A DNA stretch of 64,000 nt. Source: Candidatus Sulfotelmatobacter sp. Lineage in GTDB: Bacteria > Vulcanimicrobiota > Vulcanimicrobiia > Vulcanimicrobiales > Vulcanimicrobiaceae. The translations under genes were made by a program, and so were the position numbers. The DNA is taken from NCBI GenBank assembly GCA_035504415.1, contig DATJRY010000019.1:1-64000 (forward strand), read 5' to 3'. The notes beneath the pieces were generated by a model. The model worked only from the letters and a program-made list of their open reading frames with translations, searched no databases and was not told the origin of the DNA. Of the stretch, positions 22,951 to 31,312 are shown piece after piece (position 1 is the stretch's first letter; each line of letters starts with the position of its first letter).

Positions 22951-22967
22951 GCCGGCTGATAGCCGGC
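22951..22967 (+). terminator. Weak hairpin after peroxiredoxin gene
   Basis: GCCGGC-TGATA-GCCGGC forms a 6-bp stem 5 bp after the peroxiredoxin stop. No T run follows, so it may need Rho or only stabilise the mRNA end. Confidence 0.3.
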
Positions 22968-23041
22968 GTCTATGACGCGATGGGCGATGCGCCGTCGCGT
23001 CGGGCCTTCGCCTATGGTATCTATGAAGGATGCTTGCGGCG

Positions 23042-24295
23042 ATGACCTCGCCCGCGCGGGTCGATCTTGCGGCCGCGCGCGGCTTGGTCTTGAACGGTTT
23101 GGCGCCCGTGCCGGCCGAGTCCGTCCCGCTTGCCGACGCGGCGGGTCGGATCGTCGCGCATCCGATCCGAGCGCTCGACGACCTCGTGCCGTTCGCCCGT
23201 TCCGGGATGGACGGCTACGCGGTTCGCGCGGACGATACGACCGGCGCGGTCGCCGGAGCGCTGGTGCTCCCCGTGGTCGGAACGGCGTTTGCCGGCGAGG
23301 CGCCGGCGCCGCTGCAGCCCGGAACCGCCGCCGCGATTGCGACCGGTGGGGCGCTGCCGCCGGGTGCCGACGCGGTCGTCCCCTTCGAAGAGGTCGACGA
23401 CCGCGGCGCGACGATCGTCGTGCGCGCACCGGTCGCCGCCGGCGCTCACGTGTTTCTGCCCGGTGACGACGCCCGTCGCGGCGAGGTCGTGCTCGAGCCC
23501 GGCCGGGTCGTCACGCCGGGGATCGCCGCGTTGCTGGCCGCCGCCGGACACGCCGTGGTCCCCGTCCACCGCCGCCCGTGGGTCACCATCGTGTCGACCG
23601 GCGACGAGCTGGTGCCGGTCGACGAGCGGCCGGCGTTCGGGCAGATCCGCGACAGCAACGCGACGTTGCTGGCCGCCTGCGTGCGCCGCGACGGCGGTGA
23701 GGTCGAGCGCTGCGTGCGGGTGCGAGATGCCTTCGAACCGTTGCGCGACGCGCTGTTGCGCGCGCTCGACGACAGCGATCTGATCGTGACGACCGGCGGC
23801 GCGTCGACCGGCGAGCGCGACTACGCCAAGCGCGCGGTGCGCGCCGCCGGCGGAACGTTCGCGTTCGAGTCGGTCGCGCTGCGGCCGGCCCGGCCCAGCG
23901 CGTTCGCGCGCCGCGGCGCGGCCGCGATCGCGGTGCTGCCCGGCAATCCTGCCGCCGCGCACGTCGCGTACGCCGCGCTCGTGCGCGCGGCGCTGCTGCG
24001 GCTGGGCGGCCGCACCGACGTCGCCGCGCCGCACGTCGCCGCGGTGCTCGACGGCACCCTGCGCGGCAAGGCCGATCGGCACTTCCTGGTGTTCGGGCGC
24101 CTCTCGCACGACGGCACGCGTTTCCGCGTGCGCCCACTGCCCAACCAGTGCTCGTCGCTGGTGCGCACGTCGGCCGACGCCGACGCGCTGATCGTCGTCC
24201 CGCCGGGCGCGGGACTGCTCGCCACCGGCGCCGAGGTCGGTGTCGACGTCCTGGACTGGACGGGCGTCGCTTTTTCCGGGAGTCCCAGAGCATGA
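23042..24295 (+). CDS. moeA: Molybdopterin molybdenumtransferase MoeA
   Basis: Inserts molybdenum into adenylated molybdopterin, the last common step of cofactor synthesis. The 417-residue protein shows the MoeA order: an N-terminal domain with VPFARSGMDGYAVRADDT, the IATGGALPPGADAVVPFEEV segment, a MoCF domain with VSTGDELVP and TTGGASTGERD, and a C-terminal domain containing VLPGNPAAAHVAY. ATG 23042 fits a GAAGGA site about 12 bases upstream; ATG 23030 is an alternative. It overlaps fdsG as ATGA, tying cofactor supply to formate dehydrogenase. Confidence 0.93.
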   Translation: MTSPARVDLAAARGLVLNGLAPVPAESVPLADAAGRIVAHPIRALDDLVPFARSGMDGYAVRADDTTGAVAGALVLPVVGTAFAGEAPAPLQPGTAAAIATGGALPPGADAVVPFEEVDDRGATIVVRAPVAAGAHVFLPGDDARRGEVVLEPGRVVTPGIAALLAAAGHAVVPVHRRPWVTIVSTGDELVPVDERPAFGQIRDSNATLLAACVRRDGGEVERCVRVRDAFEPLRDALLRALDDSDLIVTTGGASTGERDYAKRAVRAAGGTFAFESVALRPARPSAFARRGAAAIAVLPGNPAAAHVAYAALVRAALLRLGGRTDVAAPHVAAVLDGTLRGKADRHFLVFGRLSHDGTRFRVRPLPNQCSSLVRTSADADALIVVPPGAGLLATGAEVGVDVLDWTGVAFSGSPRA

Positions 24296-24822
24296 ACGTG
24301 ATCTCGCTGCTCGACGCGCCGCTGCCGCGGAAAGTCGCCGAGCTGCAGCTGGACGACGAGCAGCAGGCCGTCGTCGCGCGCGTCCTCGCCGAGCGTGGTG
24401 CGCTGCCCGGCGCGCTGCTGCCGGTGCTGCACGGCGTGCAAGACGCGCTCGGCTACGTGCCCGACGCGGCGCTGCCGGAGATCGCGCGCGGCTTGAACCT
24501 CACGCGGGCCGAGGTCTACGGCGTCGTCACCTTCTATCACCACTTCCGCCGCCACGCGCCGGCGCGGCACATCGTGCAGATCTGTCAGGCCGAAGCGTGC
24601 AAGGCGATGGGCGCCGACGCGCTGACCGCGCACGCGAAGGCGTCGCTGGGCGTCGACTTCCACCAGAACACGGCTGACGGCGCGGTCACCTTGCTGCCGG
24701 TCTACTGTTTGGGCAACTGCGCCTGCTCGCCGTCGGTGGCCGTCGGCGACGACGTGCACGCGCGGGTGACGCCGCAGAAGTTCGACGTGCTGATCGCCGA
24801 GCTGCGCGAGGCCGCGCGATGA
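24292..24822 (+). CDS. fdsG: NAD-dependent formate dehydrogenase gamma subunit (NuoE-like)
   Basis: A 176-residue thioredoxin-like [2Fe-2S] protein. Cluster ligands appear as CQAEAC and CLGNC, the C-x4-C and C-x3-C pattern of NuoE/FdsG. It starts inside the moeA stop (ATGA) and overlaps fdsB by four bases. In the soluble FdsGBA complex it pairs with the FMN subunit. The following genes place it in formate dehydrogenase rather than complex I. Confidence 0.92.
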   Translation: MNVISLLDAPLPRKVAELQLDDEQQAVVARVLAERGALPGALLPVLHGVQDALGYVPDAALPEIARGLNLTRAEVYGVVTFYHHFRRHAPARHIVQICQAEACKAMGADALTAHAKASLGVDFHQNTADGAVTLLPVYCLGNCACSPSVAVGDDVHARVTPQKFDVLIAELREAAR

Positions 24823-26366
24823 CGACCGTCTACGTGCCGCGCGAGACGACCGCCAACGCGCTGGGCGCCGAACGGGTCGCGCGCGCGATCGCGGCCGAGG
24901 CGGAGAAGCGCGGCGCGGCGGTGCGGGTCGTGCGCAACGGCTCGCGCGGGATGTGCTTCCTCGAGCCGCTGGTCGAGGTCGCGACCCGCTTCGGGCGCGT
25001 CGCGTACGGGCCGGTCGAACCGGGCGACGTGCCGGGACTGTTCGACGCCGGCTTCTTGGCCGGGGCGCCGCACCACCTCGGCCACGGCCCGACCGAGGCG
25101 ATCCCGTATCTGGCCAAACAGGAACGGCTGACGTTCGCACGCGCCGGGATCGTCGATCCGCTCTCGCTCGACGACTACCTCGCGCACGACGGCTATCGCG
25201 GCTTGCGCAACGCGCTCGCGCTGGACGGAGCCGCGATCGTCGAGGCGGTCACCGACTCCGGCTTGCGCGGCCGCGGCGGCGCCGCATTCCCGACCGGGAT
25301 CAAATGGAAGACCGTCCTCGGCGCGCAAGCCGATCAGAAATACGTCGTCTGCAACGCCGACGAGGGCGACTCGGGGACGTTCTCCGACCGCATGATCATG
25401 GAGTGCGATCCGTTCGTGCTCATCGAGGGGATGACGATCGCGGCGGTCGCGGTCGGCGCGACGCGGGGCTATATCTACGTTCGTTCCGAGTACCCGCTGG
25501 CCAAGCGGATTCTCGACGCCGCGATCGCGATCGCGTACGAGCGCGGCTACCTCGGCGGCGACGTCCTGAAGTCGGGCAAGCGCTTCGATCTCGAGACGCG
25601 ACTGGGGGCCGGAGCGTACATCTGCGGTGAGGAGACCTCGCTGCTCGAAAGCCTCGAAGGCAAGCGCGGGATGGTGCGCTTCAAACCGCCGCTGCCCGCC
25701 GTCGAAGGGCTGTTCGGCAAGCCGACGGTCATCAACAACCTGGTCTCGTTCGCGTCGGTCCCGATCATCCTCGATCGCGGCGCGGCGTTCTATCGCGACT
25801 ACGGGATGGGCCGCTCGCGCGGCACGCTGCCGTTCCAGCTGGCCGGCAACGTCAAGCAGGGCGGCCTGGTGGAGAAGGCGTTCGGCATCACCCTGCGCGA
25901 GCTGCTGCACGACTTCGGCGGCGGAAGCGCGAGCGGCAAGCCGATCCGTACGGCGCAGGTCGGCGGCCCGCTCGGCGCCTACGTCCCGGCCGCGCAGTTC
26001 GACACGCCGCTCGACTACGAAGCGTTCGTCGCGATCGGCGCGATGCTGGGTCACGGCGGCGTCGTCGCCTTCGACGAGGGGGTCGACATGGCGCAGATGG
26101 CGCGCTACGCGATGGAGTTCTGTGCGATCGAGTCGTGCGGCAAGTGTACGCCGTGCCGGATCGGCTCGACGCGCGGCGTCGAGACGATCGACAAGATCCT
26201 CGCCGGCGAGCGGGTCGAAGCGAACCTCGAGCTGCTCGAAGACCTGTGCGTGACGATGCGCGACGCGTCGCTGTGCGCGCTGGGCGGGCTCACGCCGCTG
26301 CCCGTCGAGAGCGCCCTCAAACATTTCCCGCACGACTTCGGCTTGCCCACCCCGACGGCCGTCTGA
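24819..26366 (+). CDS. fdsB: NAD-dependent formate dehydrogenase beta subunit (NuoF-like)
   Basis: A 515-residue flavoprotein that reduces NAD+. An N-terminal thioredoxin-like region (to about residue 125) is followed by the FMN/NADH module (LRGRGGAAFPTGIKWK, CNADEGDSGTFSDR), a soluble ligand-binding beta-grasp region and a C-terminal [4Fe-4S] site, ESCGKCTPCRIG, with the fourth cysteine in DASLCALGG. The order matches FdsB/HoxF-type proteins. It lies between fdsG (overlap) and fdsA (20-bp gap). Confidence 0.95.
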   Translation: MTTVYVPRETTANALGAERVARAIAAEAEKRGAAVRVVRNGSRGMCFLEPLVEVATRFGRVAYGPVEPGDVPGLFDAGFLAGAPHHLGHGPTEAIPYLAKQERLTFARAGIVDPLSLDDYLAHDGYRGLRNALALDGAAIVEAVTDSGLRGRGGAAFPTGIKWKTVLGAQADQKYVVCNADEGDSGTFSDRMIMECDPFVLIEGMTIAAVAVGATRGYIYVRSEYPLAKRILDAAIAIAYERGYLGGDVLKSGKRFDLETRLGAGAYICGEETSLLESLEGKRGMVRFKPPLPAVEGLFGKPTVINNLVSFASVPIILDRGAAFYRDYGMGRSRGTLPFQLAGNVKQGGLVEKAFGITLRELLHDFGGGSASGKPIRTAQVGGPLGAYVPAAQFDTPLDYEAFVAIGAMLGHGGVVAFDEGVDMAQMARYAMEFCAIESCGKCTPCRIGSTRGVETIDKILAGERVEANLELLEDLCVTMRDASLCALGGLTPLPVESALKHFPHDFGLPTPTAV

Positions 26367-26386
26367 CCCGAAAGGCACCCATTCGC

Positions 26387-29266
26387 ATGCAATCGATCGT
26401 CGACGTCGACTTCGGAACCCCGCGCTCCCCGAGCACGCAGCTGATCGCGCTCGAGGTCGACGGCATCGCCGTCACCGTCCCGCAGGGCAGCTCGGTCATG
26501 TACGCGGCCACGCAGGCGGGAACGAAGGTGCCCAAGCTGTGCGCGACCGACAGCCTGGAACCGTTCGGTTCGTGCCGCTTGTGCGTGGTCGAGATCGAAG
26601 GCCGCCGCGGCTATCCGGCCTCGTGCACGACGCCGGCCGAGCCCGGCATGAAGGTGCACACGCAGAGCGGCAAGCTCGGCGACCTGCGCCGCAACGTGAT
26701 GGAGCTGTACATCTCCGATCACCCGCTGGACTGTCTGACCTGCCCCGCCAACGGGAACTGCGAGCTGCAGGACATGGCGGGTGCGGTCGGCCTGCGCGAC
26801 GTGCGCTACGGCTACGAGGGCGTCACCCACACCCATCAGGCCAAGGACACCTCGAACCCGTACTTCACCTTCGATCCGTCGAAGTGCATCCTGTGCAGCC
26901 GGTGCGTGCGCGCCTGCGACGAGGTGCAAGGAACGCTGGCGCTGACGGTCGAGGGCCGCGGCTTCGACTCGCACATCTCGCCCGGCATGATGGAAAGCTT
27001 CATGGACTCCGAGTGCGTCTCGTGCGGCGCCTGCGTGCAGGCGTGCCCGACCGAGACGCTGACGGAGACGTCGGTCATTCGTCTCGGCCAGCCGACGCGC
27101 AGCGTGATGACGACCTGCGCCTACTGCGGCGTCGGCTGCTCGTTCAAGGCCGAGATGAAGGGCGAAGAGGTCGTGCGGCTGGTCCCCAACAAGGACGGCC
27201 ACGCCAACCACGGCCACTCGTGCGTCAAGGGCCGCTTCGCGTTCGGTTACGCGACGCACCCCGACCGCATCACCTCGCCGATGATCCGCGAGAAGATCAC
27301 CGATCCGTGGCGCGAGGTCGGTTGGGACGAGGCGTTCAGCTACGCCGCCGGCAAGTTCAAGGCGATCCAGGCGAAGTACGGGCGCGAGTCGGTCGGCGCG
27401 ATCAGCTCGTCGCGCTGTACCAACGAAGAGGTCTGGCTGGTGCAGAAGCTGGTGCGCGCCGGCTTCGGCAACAACAACGTCGACACGTGCGCGCGCGTCT
27501 GCCACTCGCCGACCGGCTTCGGCCTCAAGACGACGATCGGCGAGTCGGCCGGGACGCAGACCTTCGACTCGGTGATGAAGGCCGACGTGGTCTTCGTCAT
27601 CGGCGCCAACCCGACCGACGGCCATCCCGTCTTCGGCTCGCAGATGAAGCGCCGGCTGCGCCAGGGCGCCAAGCTGATCGTCGCCGACCCGCGCGGCATC
27701 GACCTGGTGCGCACGCCGCACGTGCGCGCCGCGCATCACCTCAAGCTGCGTCCGGGCACCAACGTCGCGCTGCTCAACTCGCTCGCGCACGTGATCGTCA
27801 CCGAGGGACTCGCCGACGACGCCTTCGCGCGCGAGCGCTGCGAGCCGGCCGAGTACGAGAAGTGGAAGTCGTTCGTCGCGCAGGAGCGCCACTCGCCCGA
27901 GGCGCTCGAGAGCGTGACCGGCGTTCCGGCCGCCGACCTGCGCGCGGCGGCGCGCCTGTACGCGAGCGCGCCCAACGCGGCGATCTACTACGGGTTGGGC
28001 GTCACCGAGCACAGCCAAGGCTCGACCGCCGTCATGGGGATCGCGAACCTCGCGATGGCGACCGGCAACTTCGGGCGCGAAGGCGTCGGCGTCAATCCGC
28101 TGCGCGGCCAGAACAACGTCCAAGGCTCGTGCGACATGGGCTCGTTCCCGCACGAGTTCAGCGGGTACCGCCACGTCTCCGACGCCGGCGTGCGCGGGAT
28201 GTTCGAAGCGGCCTGGGGCGTCTCGCTCGACGGCGAGCCGGGGCTGCGCATCCCCAACATGTTCGAGGCCGCCCTCGACGGCTCGTTCAAAGGCCTCTAC
28301 TTGCAGGGCGAGGACATCGCGCAGTCCGATCCCGACACGCAGCACGTCGAGGCGGCGCTGACCGCGATGGAGTGCATCGTCGTGCACGACATCTTCCTCA
28401 ACGAGACGGCGAAGTACGCGCACGTCATCCTGCCGGGCAGCTCGTTCCTGGAAAAGAACGGCACCTTCACCAACGCCGAGCGCCGCATCCAGCGCGTGCG
28501 CAAGGTCATGACCCCGCTGGCCGGCAAGGAAGATTGGGAAGTGACGATGGGGCTGGCCGCGGCGCTGGGCTACCCGATGCACTACACCCACCCCAGCCAG
28601 ATCATGGACGAGATCGCGGAGCTCACGCCGACCTTCACCGGCGTGAGCTACGAAAAGCTCGATGAGCTGGGCAGCATCCAGTGGCCGTGCAACGACGGCG
28701 CGCCGGACGGCACGCCGACGATGCACGCGCAGACGTTCGTGCGCGGCAAGGGCAACTTCGTGCTGACCGAGTACGTCGCGACCGAGGAGAAGGTCACCCG
28801 CAAGTTCCCGCTCTTGCTGACGACGGGGCGCATCCTCTCGCAGTACAACGTCGGCGCGCAGACGCGGCGCACCGAGAACGGCCGCTGGCACGAGATCGAT
28901 CGCCTGGAGATCCACCCGCACGACGCCGAGGACCGCGGCATCAAGGAAGGCGACCTGGTCGAGATCGCCAGCCGCGTCGGATCGACGGTGTTGCCGGCGA
29001 AGATCACCGAGCGCGTGCAGCCGGGCGTCGTCTACACGACCTTCCACTACCCGACCTCGGGCGCCAACGTCGTCACCACCGACAACTCCGATTGGGCGAC
29101 CAATTGCCCCGAGTACAAGGTGACCGCGGTGCAGGTCTCGCGCGTGCTCACGCCCTCGGAGTGGCAGCAGCGCAAGAGCACCTTCGACGAAGAGCAGGAA
29201 CTGCTGCTGCGGCACGGTTTGGCCGTCGACGAACCGGCCGCGCCGCCCGTCGGCGCGCCGCGTTAG
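26387..29266 (+). CDS. fdsA: NAD-dependent formate dehydrogenase alpha subunit (molybdenum)
   Basis: The 959-residue catalytic subunit oxidises formate to CO2 at a bis-MGD centre. In order: an N-terminal [2Fe-2S] ferredoxin domain (CATDS...CRLC), a His/Cys-ligated cluster (HPLDCLTCPANGNC), two [4Fe-4S] sets (CILCSRCVRAC, CVSCGACVQACP), and the MGD domain with its own cluster (CAYCGVGC) and the metal ligand in ARVCH. The ligand, Cys372, is encoded by TGC, so this is a cysteine, not selenocysteine, enzyme. The C-terminal molydopterin-binding domain is complete (NSDWATNCPEYK). Confidence 0.96.
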   Translation: MQSIVDVDFGTPRSPSTQLIALEVDGIAVTVPQGSSVMYAATQAGTKVPKLCATDSLEPFGSCRLCVVEIEGRRGYPASCTTPAEPGMKVHTQSGKLGDLRRNVMELYISDHPLDCLTCPANGNCELQDMAGAVGLRDVRYGYEGVTHTHQAKDTSNPYFTFDPSKCILCSRCVRACDEVQGTLALTVEGRGFDSHISPGMMESFMDSECVSCGACVQACPTETLTETSVIRLGQPTRSVMTTCAYCGVGCSFKAEMKGEEVVRLVPNKDGHANHGHSCVKGRFAFGYATHPDRITSPMIREKITDPWREVGWDEAFSYAAGKFKAIQAKYGRESVGAISSSRCTNEEVWLVQKLVRAGFGNNNVDTCARVCHSPTGFGLKTTIGESAGTQTFDSVMKADVVFVIGANPTDGHPVFGSQMKRRLRQGAKLIVADPRGIDLVRTPHVRAAHHLKLRPGTNVALLNSLAHVIVTEGLADDAFARERCEPAEYEKWKSFVAQERHSPEALESVTGVPAADLRAAARLYASAPNAAIYYGLGVTEHSQGSTAVMGIANLAMATGNFGREGVGVNPLRGQNNVQGSCDMGSFPHEFSGYRHVSDAGVRGMFEAAWGVSLDGEPGLRIPNMFEAALDGSFKGLYLQGEDIAQSDPDTQHVEAALTAMECIVVHDIFLNETAKYAHVILPGSSFLEKNGTFTNAERRIQRVRKVMTPLAGKEDWEVTMGLAAALGYPMHYTHPSQIMDEIAELTPTFTGVSYEKLDELGSIQWPCNDGAPDGTPTMHAQTFVRGKGNFVLTEYVATEEKVTRKFPLLLTTGRILSQYNVGAQTRRTENGRWHEIDRLEIHPHDAEDRGIKEGDLVEIASRVGSTVLPAKITERVQPGVVYTTFHYPTSGANVVTTDNSDWATNCPEYKVTAVQVSRVLTPSEWQQRKSTFDEEQELLLRHGLAVDEPAAPPVGAPR

Positions 29267-29275
29267 GCCGAGGCG

Positions 29276-29497
29276 ATGCGCGCCGAACGCCTGGTGACGA
29301 TGGCGAACCAGATCGCCAGCTTCTACGAACCGCAGCCGGACCGCGCGACGGCCGCGAACGCGGTCGCCGGTCACCTGCGGCGCTTCTGGGCGCCGGCGAT
29401 GCGCCGCGACCTGCAGCTCCACGTCGACCAGACCGGCGGCGAGGGCGTCAGCGCCCTCGTGCTGGAGGCCCTCAGGACCCCGACCTTCGCGCGCTGA
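29276..29497 (+). CDS. fdsD: Formate dehydrogenase delta subunit
   Basis: A 73-residue protein with the FdsD hallmarks: an N-terminal helix LVTMANQIASFY followed by HLRRFWAPAMRRDL. Known FdsD proteins help insert or keep the molybdenum cofactor in the alpha subunit without being part of the electron path. It starts 9 bp after fdsA and ends 10 bp before the LysR gene. Confidence 0.9.
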   Translation: MRAERLVTMANQIASFYEPQPDRATAANAVAGHLRRFWAPAMRRDLQLHVDQTGGEGVSALVLEALRTPTFAR

Positions 29498-29507
29498 AGG
29501 GTGTCGG

Positions 29508-30410
29508 GTGCTGATCCGGCAGCTGCAGTATTTGGTCGCCTTGGCGCACGAAGGTCACTTCGCGCGGGCGGCCGAGCGCTGCGGCGTCTCGCAGCCGACG
29601 CTCTCGGCGGCGTTGCGGCAATTGGAGGACGAGCTCGGCGCGGCGATCGTCGAACGCGGGAACCGCTTTCGGGGCTTCACCCCGCAGGGCGAGATCGTGC
29701 TCGGCTGGGCGCGCCGCATGCTGGCCGACGAGCGCTCCTTGCGCGAGGAGCTCGACGCCTCGCGCGGGATGCTCAACGGACGTTTGCGGCTAGGTGTGAT
29801 CCCGTCGGTCAACGCCGTGGTCCCGGCCCTGACGACGAGCTTCGTGCAGGCGCACCCGCTGGTGCGCATCGACGAGATCGAGACGACCTCGCACGAAGTG
29901 CTGCGCGATCTGGCGGCGTTCGATCTCGACGCCGCCGTCACGTACGTCGACGACGAGCCGTTGGAGCACGTGCGCACGCTGCCGATCGCCGTCGAACGGT
30001 ACGTCGCCGTCGTGCCGGCCGCGATCCCGGTGCCCGACGGGGAGACGCTCACCTGGACCCAAGCCGCGCGGCTGCCGCTGTGTCTGCTGCGACCCGACAT
30101 GCAGAACCGCCGCATCTTCGATGCGGCCTTCGCGGCCGCCGGCGCGACGCCGAACGTCCGCGTCGAAGTCTACTCGATGATGGCGAAACTCTGCTACGTC
30201 GAGTCCGGACAGTTCGCGACGCTGATGCCGGCCAGCATGGCGTATTGGGTCGACGCGCGCCAAGGCGTGCGCATACGGCGGTTGGTCGAACCCGACGTCG
30301 CCAAGGCCGTCGGGCTGGTCGTCGCCGAGCGCGACCCCTTCCCGGCGCTCATCGACGCGTTTTGGCGCCACGTGCGCGCGCAGGTCGCGCTCGCGCCGGC
30401 GGCGAGCTGA
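29508..30410 (+). CDS. LysR-family transcriptional regulator
   Basis: A 300-residue regulator with a standard N-terminal winged helix-turn-helix (residues about 1-60: FARAAERCGVSQPTLSAALRQLE) and a LysR substrate-binding domain (about 90-295). GTG start at 29508, 10 bp after fdsD. LysR genes often sit beside fds operons, so it probably controls formate dehydrogenase in response to formate or another acid. Being inside the operon rather than divergent is less usual. Confidence 0.9.
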   Translation: MLIRQLQYLVALAHEGHFARAAERCGVSQPTLSAALRQLEDELGAAIVERGNRFRGFTPQGEIVLGWARRMLADERSLREELDASRGMLNGRLRLGVIPSVNAVVPALTTSFVQAHPLVRIDEIETTSHEVLRDLAAFDLDAAVTYVDDEPLEHVRTLPIAVERYVAVVPAAIPVPDGETLTWTQAARLPLCLLRPDMQNRRIFDAAFAAAGATPNVRVEVYSMMAKLCYVESGQFATLMPASMAYWVDARQGVRIRRLVEPDVAKAVGLVVAERDPFPALIDAFWRHVRAQVALAPAAS

Positions 30411-30415
30411 CGCCG

Positions 30416-31258
30416 GTGCGGCCGACGATCGATCCGGGTCACCCGCTGTTCGGGCTCGGCTACGCGAAGCCGGTCGAGCTGCGCACGTTCGAGCGGCTGC
30501 ACGACGGCGAAGCGTCGGTCGAAAGCGCGACGGTCGCCGAAGAGACGCCCGTCGCGCTGGTCTACAACGGTTGGCCGCACGTCGTGATGATGTGCACGCC
30601 GGCCGACGTCGAGGACTTCGCGATCGGTTTCACGCTGACCGAGGAGATCGTCTCCGACCTGGACGCGATCACGGGTCTGCAGGTCGTGCGGTCGAGCCAG
30701 GGGATCGAAGCGCAGCTGGTGATCCCCGACCAGGCGGCGGAGGCGCTGCGCGGTCGCGGCCGTTCCCTGGTCGGGCGCACCGGCTGCGGACTGTGCGGCG
30801 TGACCACCATCGACGACGCGCTGCGCCCGGGGCGCACGGTGGCGGCCGACGAGCGGATCGCGCCCGCCGCGCTCTATCGCGCCGGCGACGAGCTGCCGGC
30901 CTGGCAGCACTACAACGAAGGCACCGGTGCCGTTCACGCGGCCGGTTGGGCGACGCGCGAAGGAGCGATCGTCATGGCGCGCGAGGACGTCGGCCGCCAC
31001 AACGCGCTCGACAAGCTGGTCGGCGCGATGGTGCGCGCCGGCGTCGCGCCGACCGACGGGTTCGCGGTCGTCACCAGCCGCGCCAGCTACGAGCTGGTCC
31101 AGAAGTGCGCCGTCGCCGGCATCCCGCTGCTGGCGGCGATCTCGCGCCCGACCGGCCTGGCCGTCCGCATGGCCGACGCCGCCGGCATCACCTTGGCGGC
31201 GCTGTTGCGCGGGCGCAGCGTCAACGTCTACAGCCACGCCGAACGCCTGACGCCCTGA
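30416..31258 (+). CDS. fdhD: Formate dehydrogenase accessory sulfurtransferase FdhD
   Basis: Transfers sulfur to the bis-MGD cofactor so that formate dehydrogenase becomes active. The 280-residue protein carries the conserved cysteine loop GRTGCGLCGV, the AREDVGRHNALDKLVG block and VVTSRASYELVQKC. The GTG at 30416 lies six bases after the LysR stop. As the last gene of the moeA-fds unit, it completes a maturation set of cofactor insertion (MoeA), sulfuration (FdhD) and delta subunit. Confidence 0.94.
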   Translation: MRPTIDPGHPLFGLGYAKPVELRTFERLHDGEASVESATVAEETPVALVYNGWPHVVMMCTPADVEDFAIGFTLTEEIVSDLDAITGLQVVRSSQGIEAQLVIPDQAAEALRGRGRSLVGRTGCGLCGVTTIDDALRPGRTVAADERIAPAALYRAGDELPAWQHYNEGTGAVHAAGWATREGAIVMAREDVGRHNALDKLVGAMVRAGVAPTDGFAVVTSRASYELVQKCAVAGIPLLAAISRPTGLAVRMADAAGITLAALLRGRSVNVYSHAERLTP

Positions 31259-31312
31259 GCTGCCGGGCGGGAGGAAAGCTTTCTCGCCGGACCGCAGCGT
31301 GCTGGTACACCA

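Noticed and set aside
27488-27502. Selenocysteine in formate dehydrogenase
   Set aside because: The metal-ligand position (ARVCH) is TGC, an ordinary cysteine codon, and the frame contains no in-frame TGA.
31261-31300. Hairpin around GGCGGGAGGAAAGC/TTTCTCGCC after fdhD as a terminator
   Set aside because: Pairing needs a bulge and has no T run; too weak to list.
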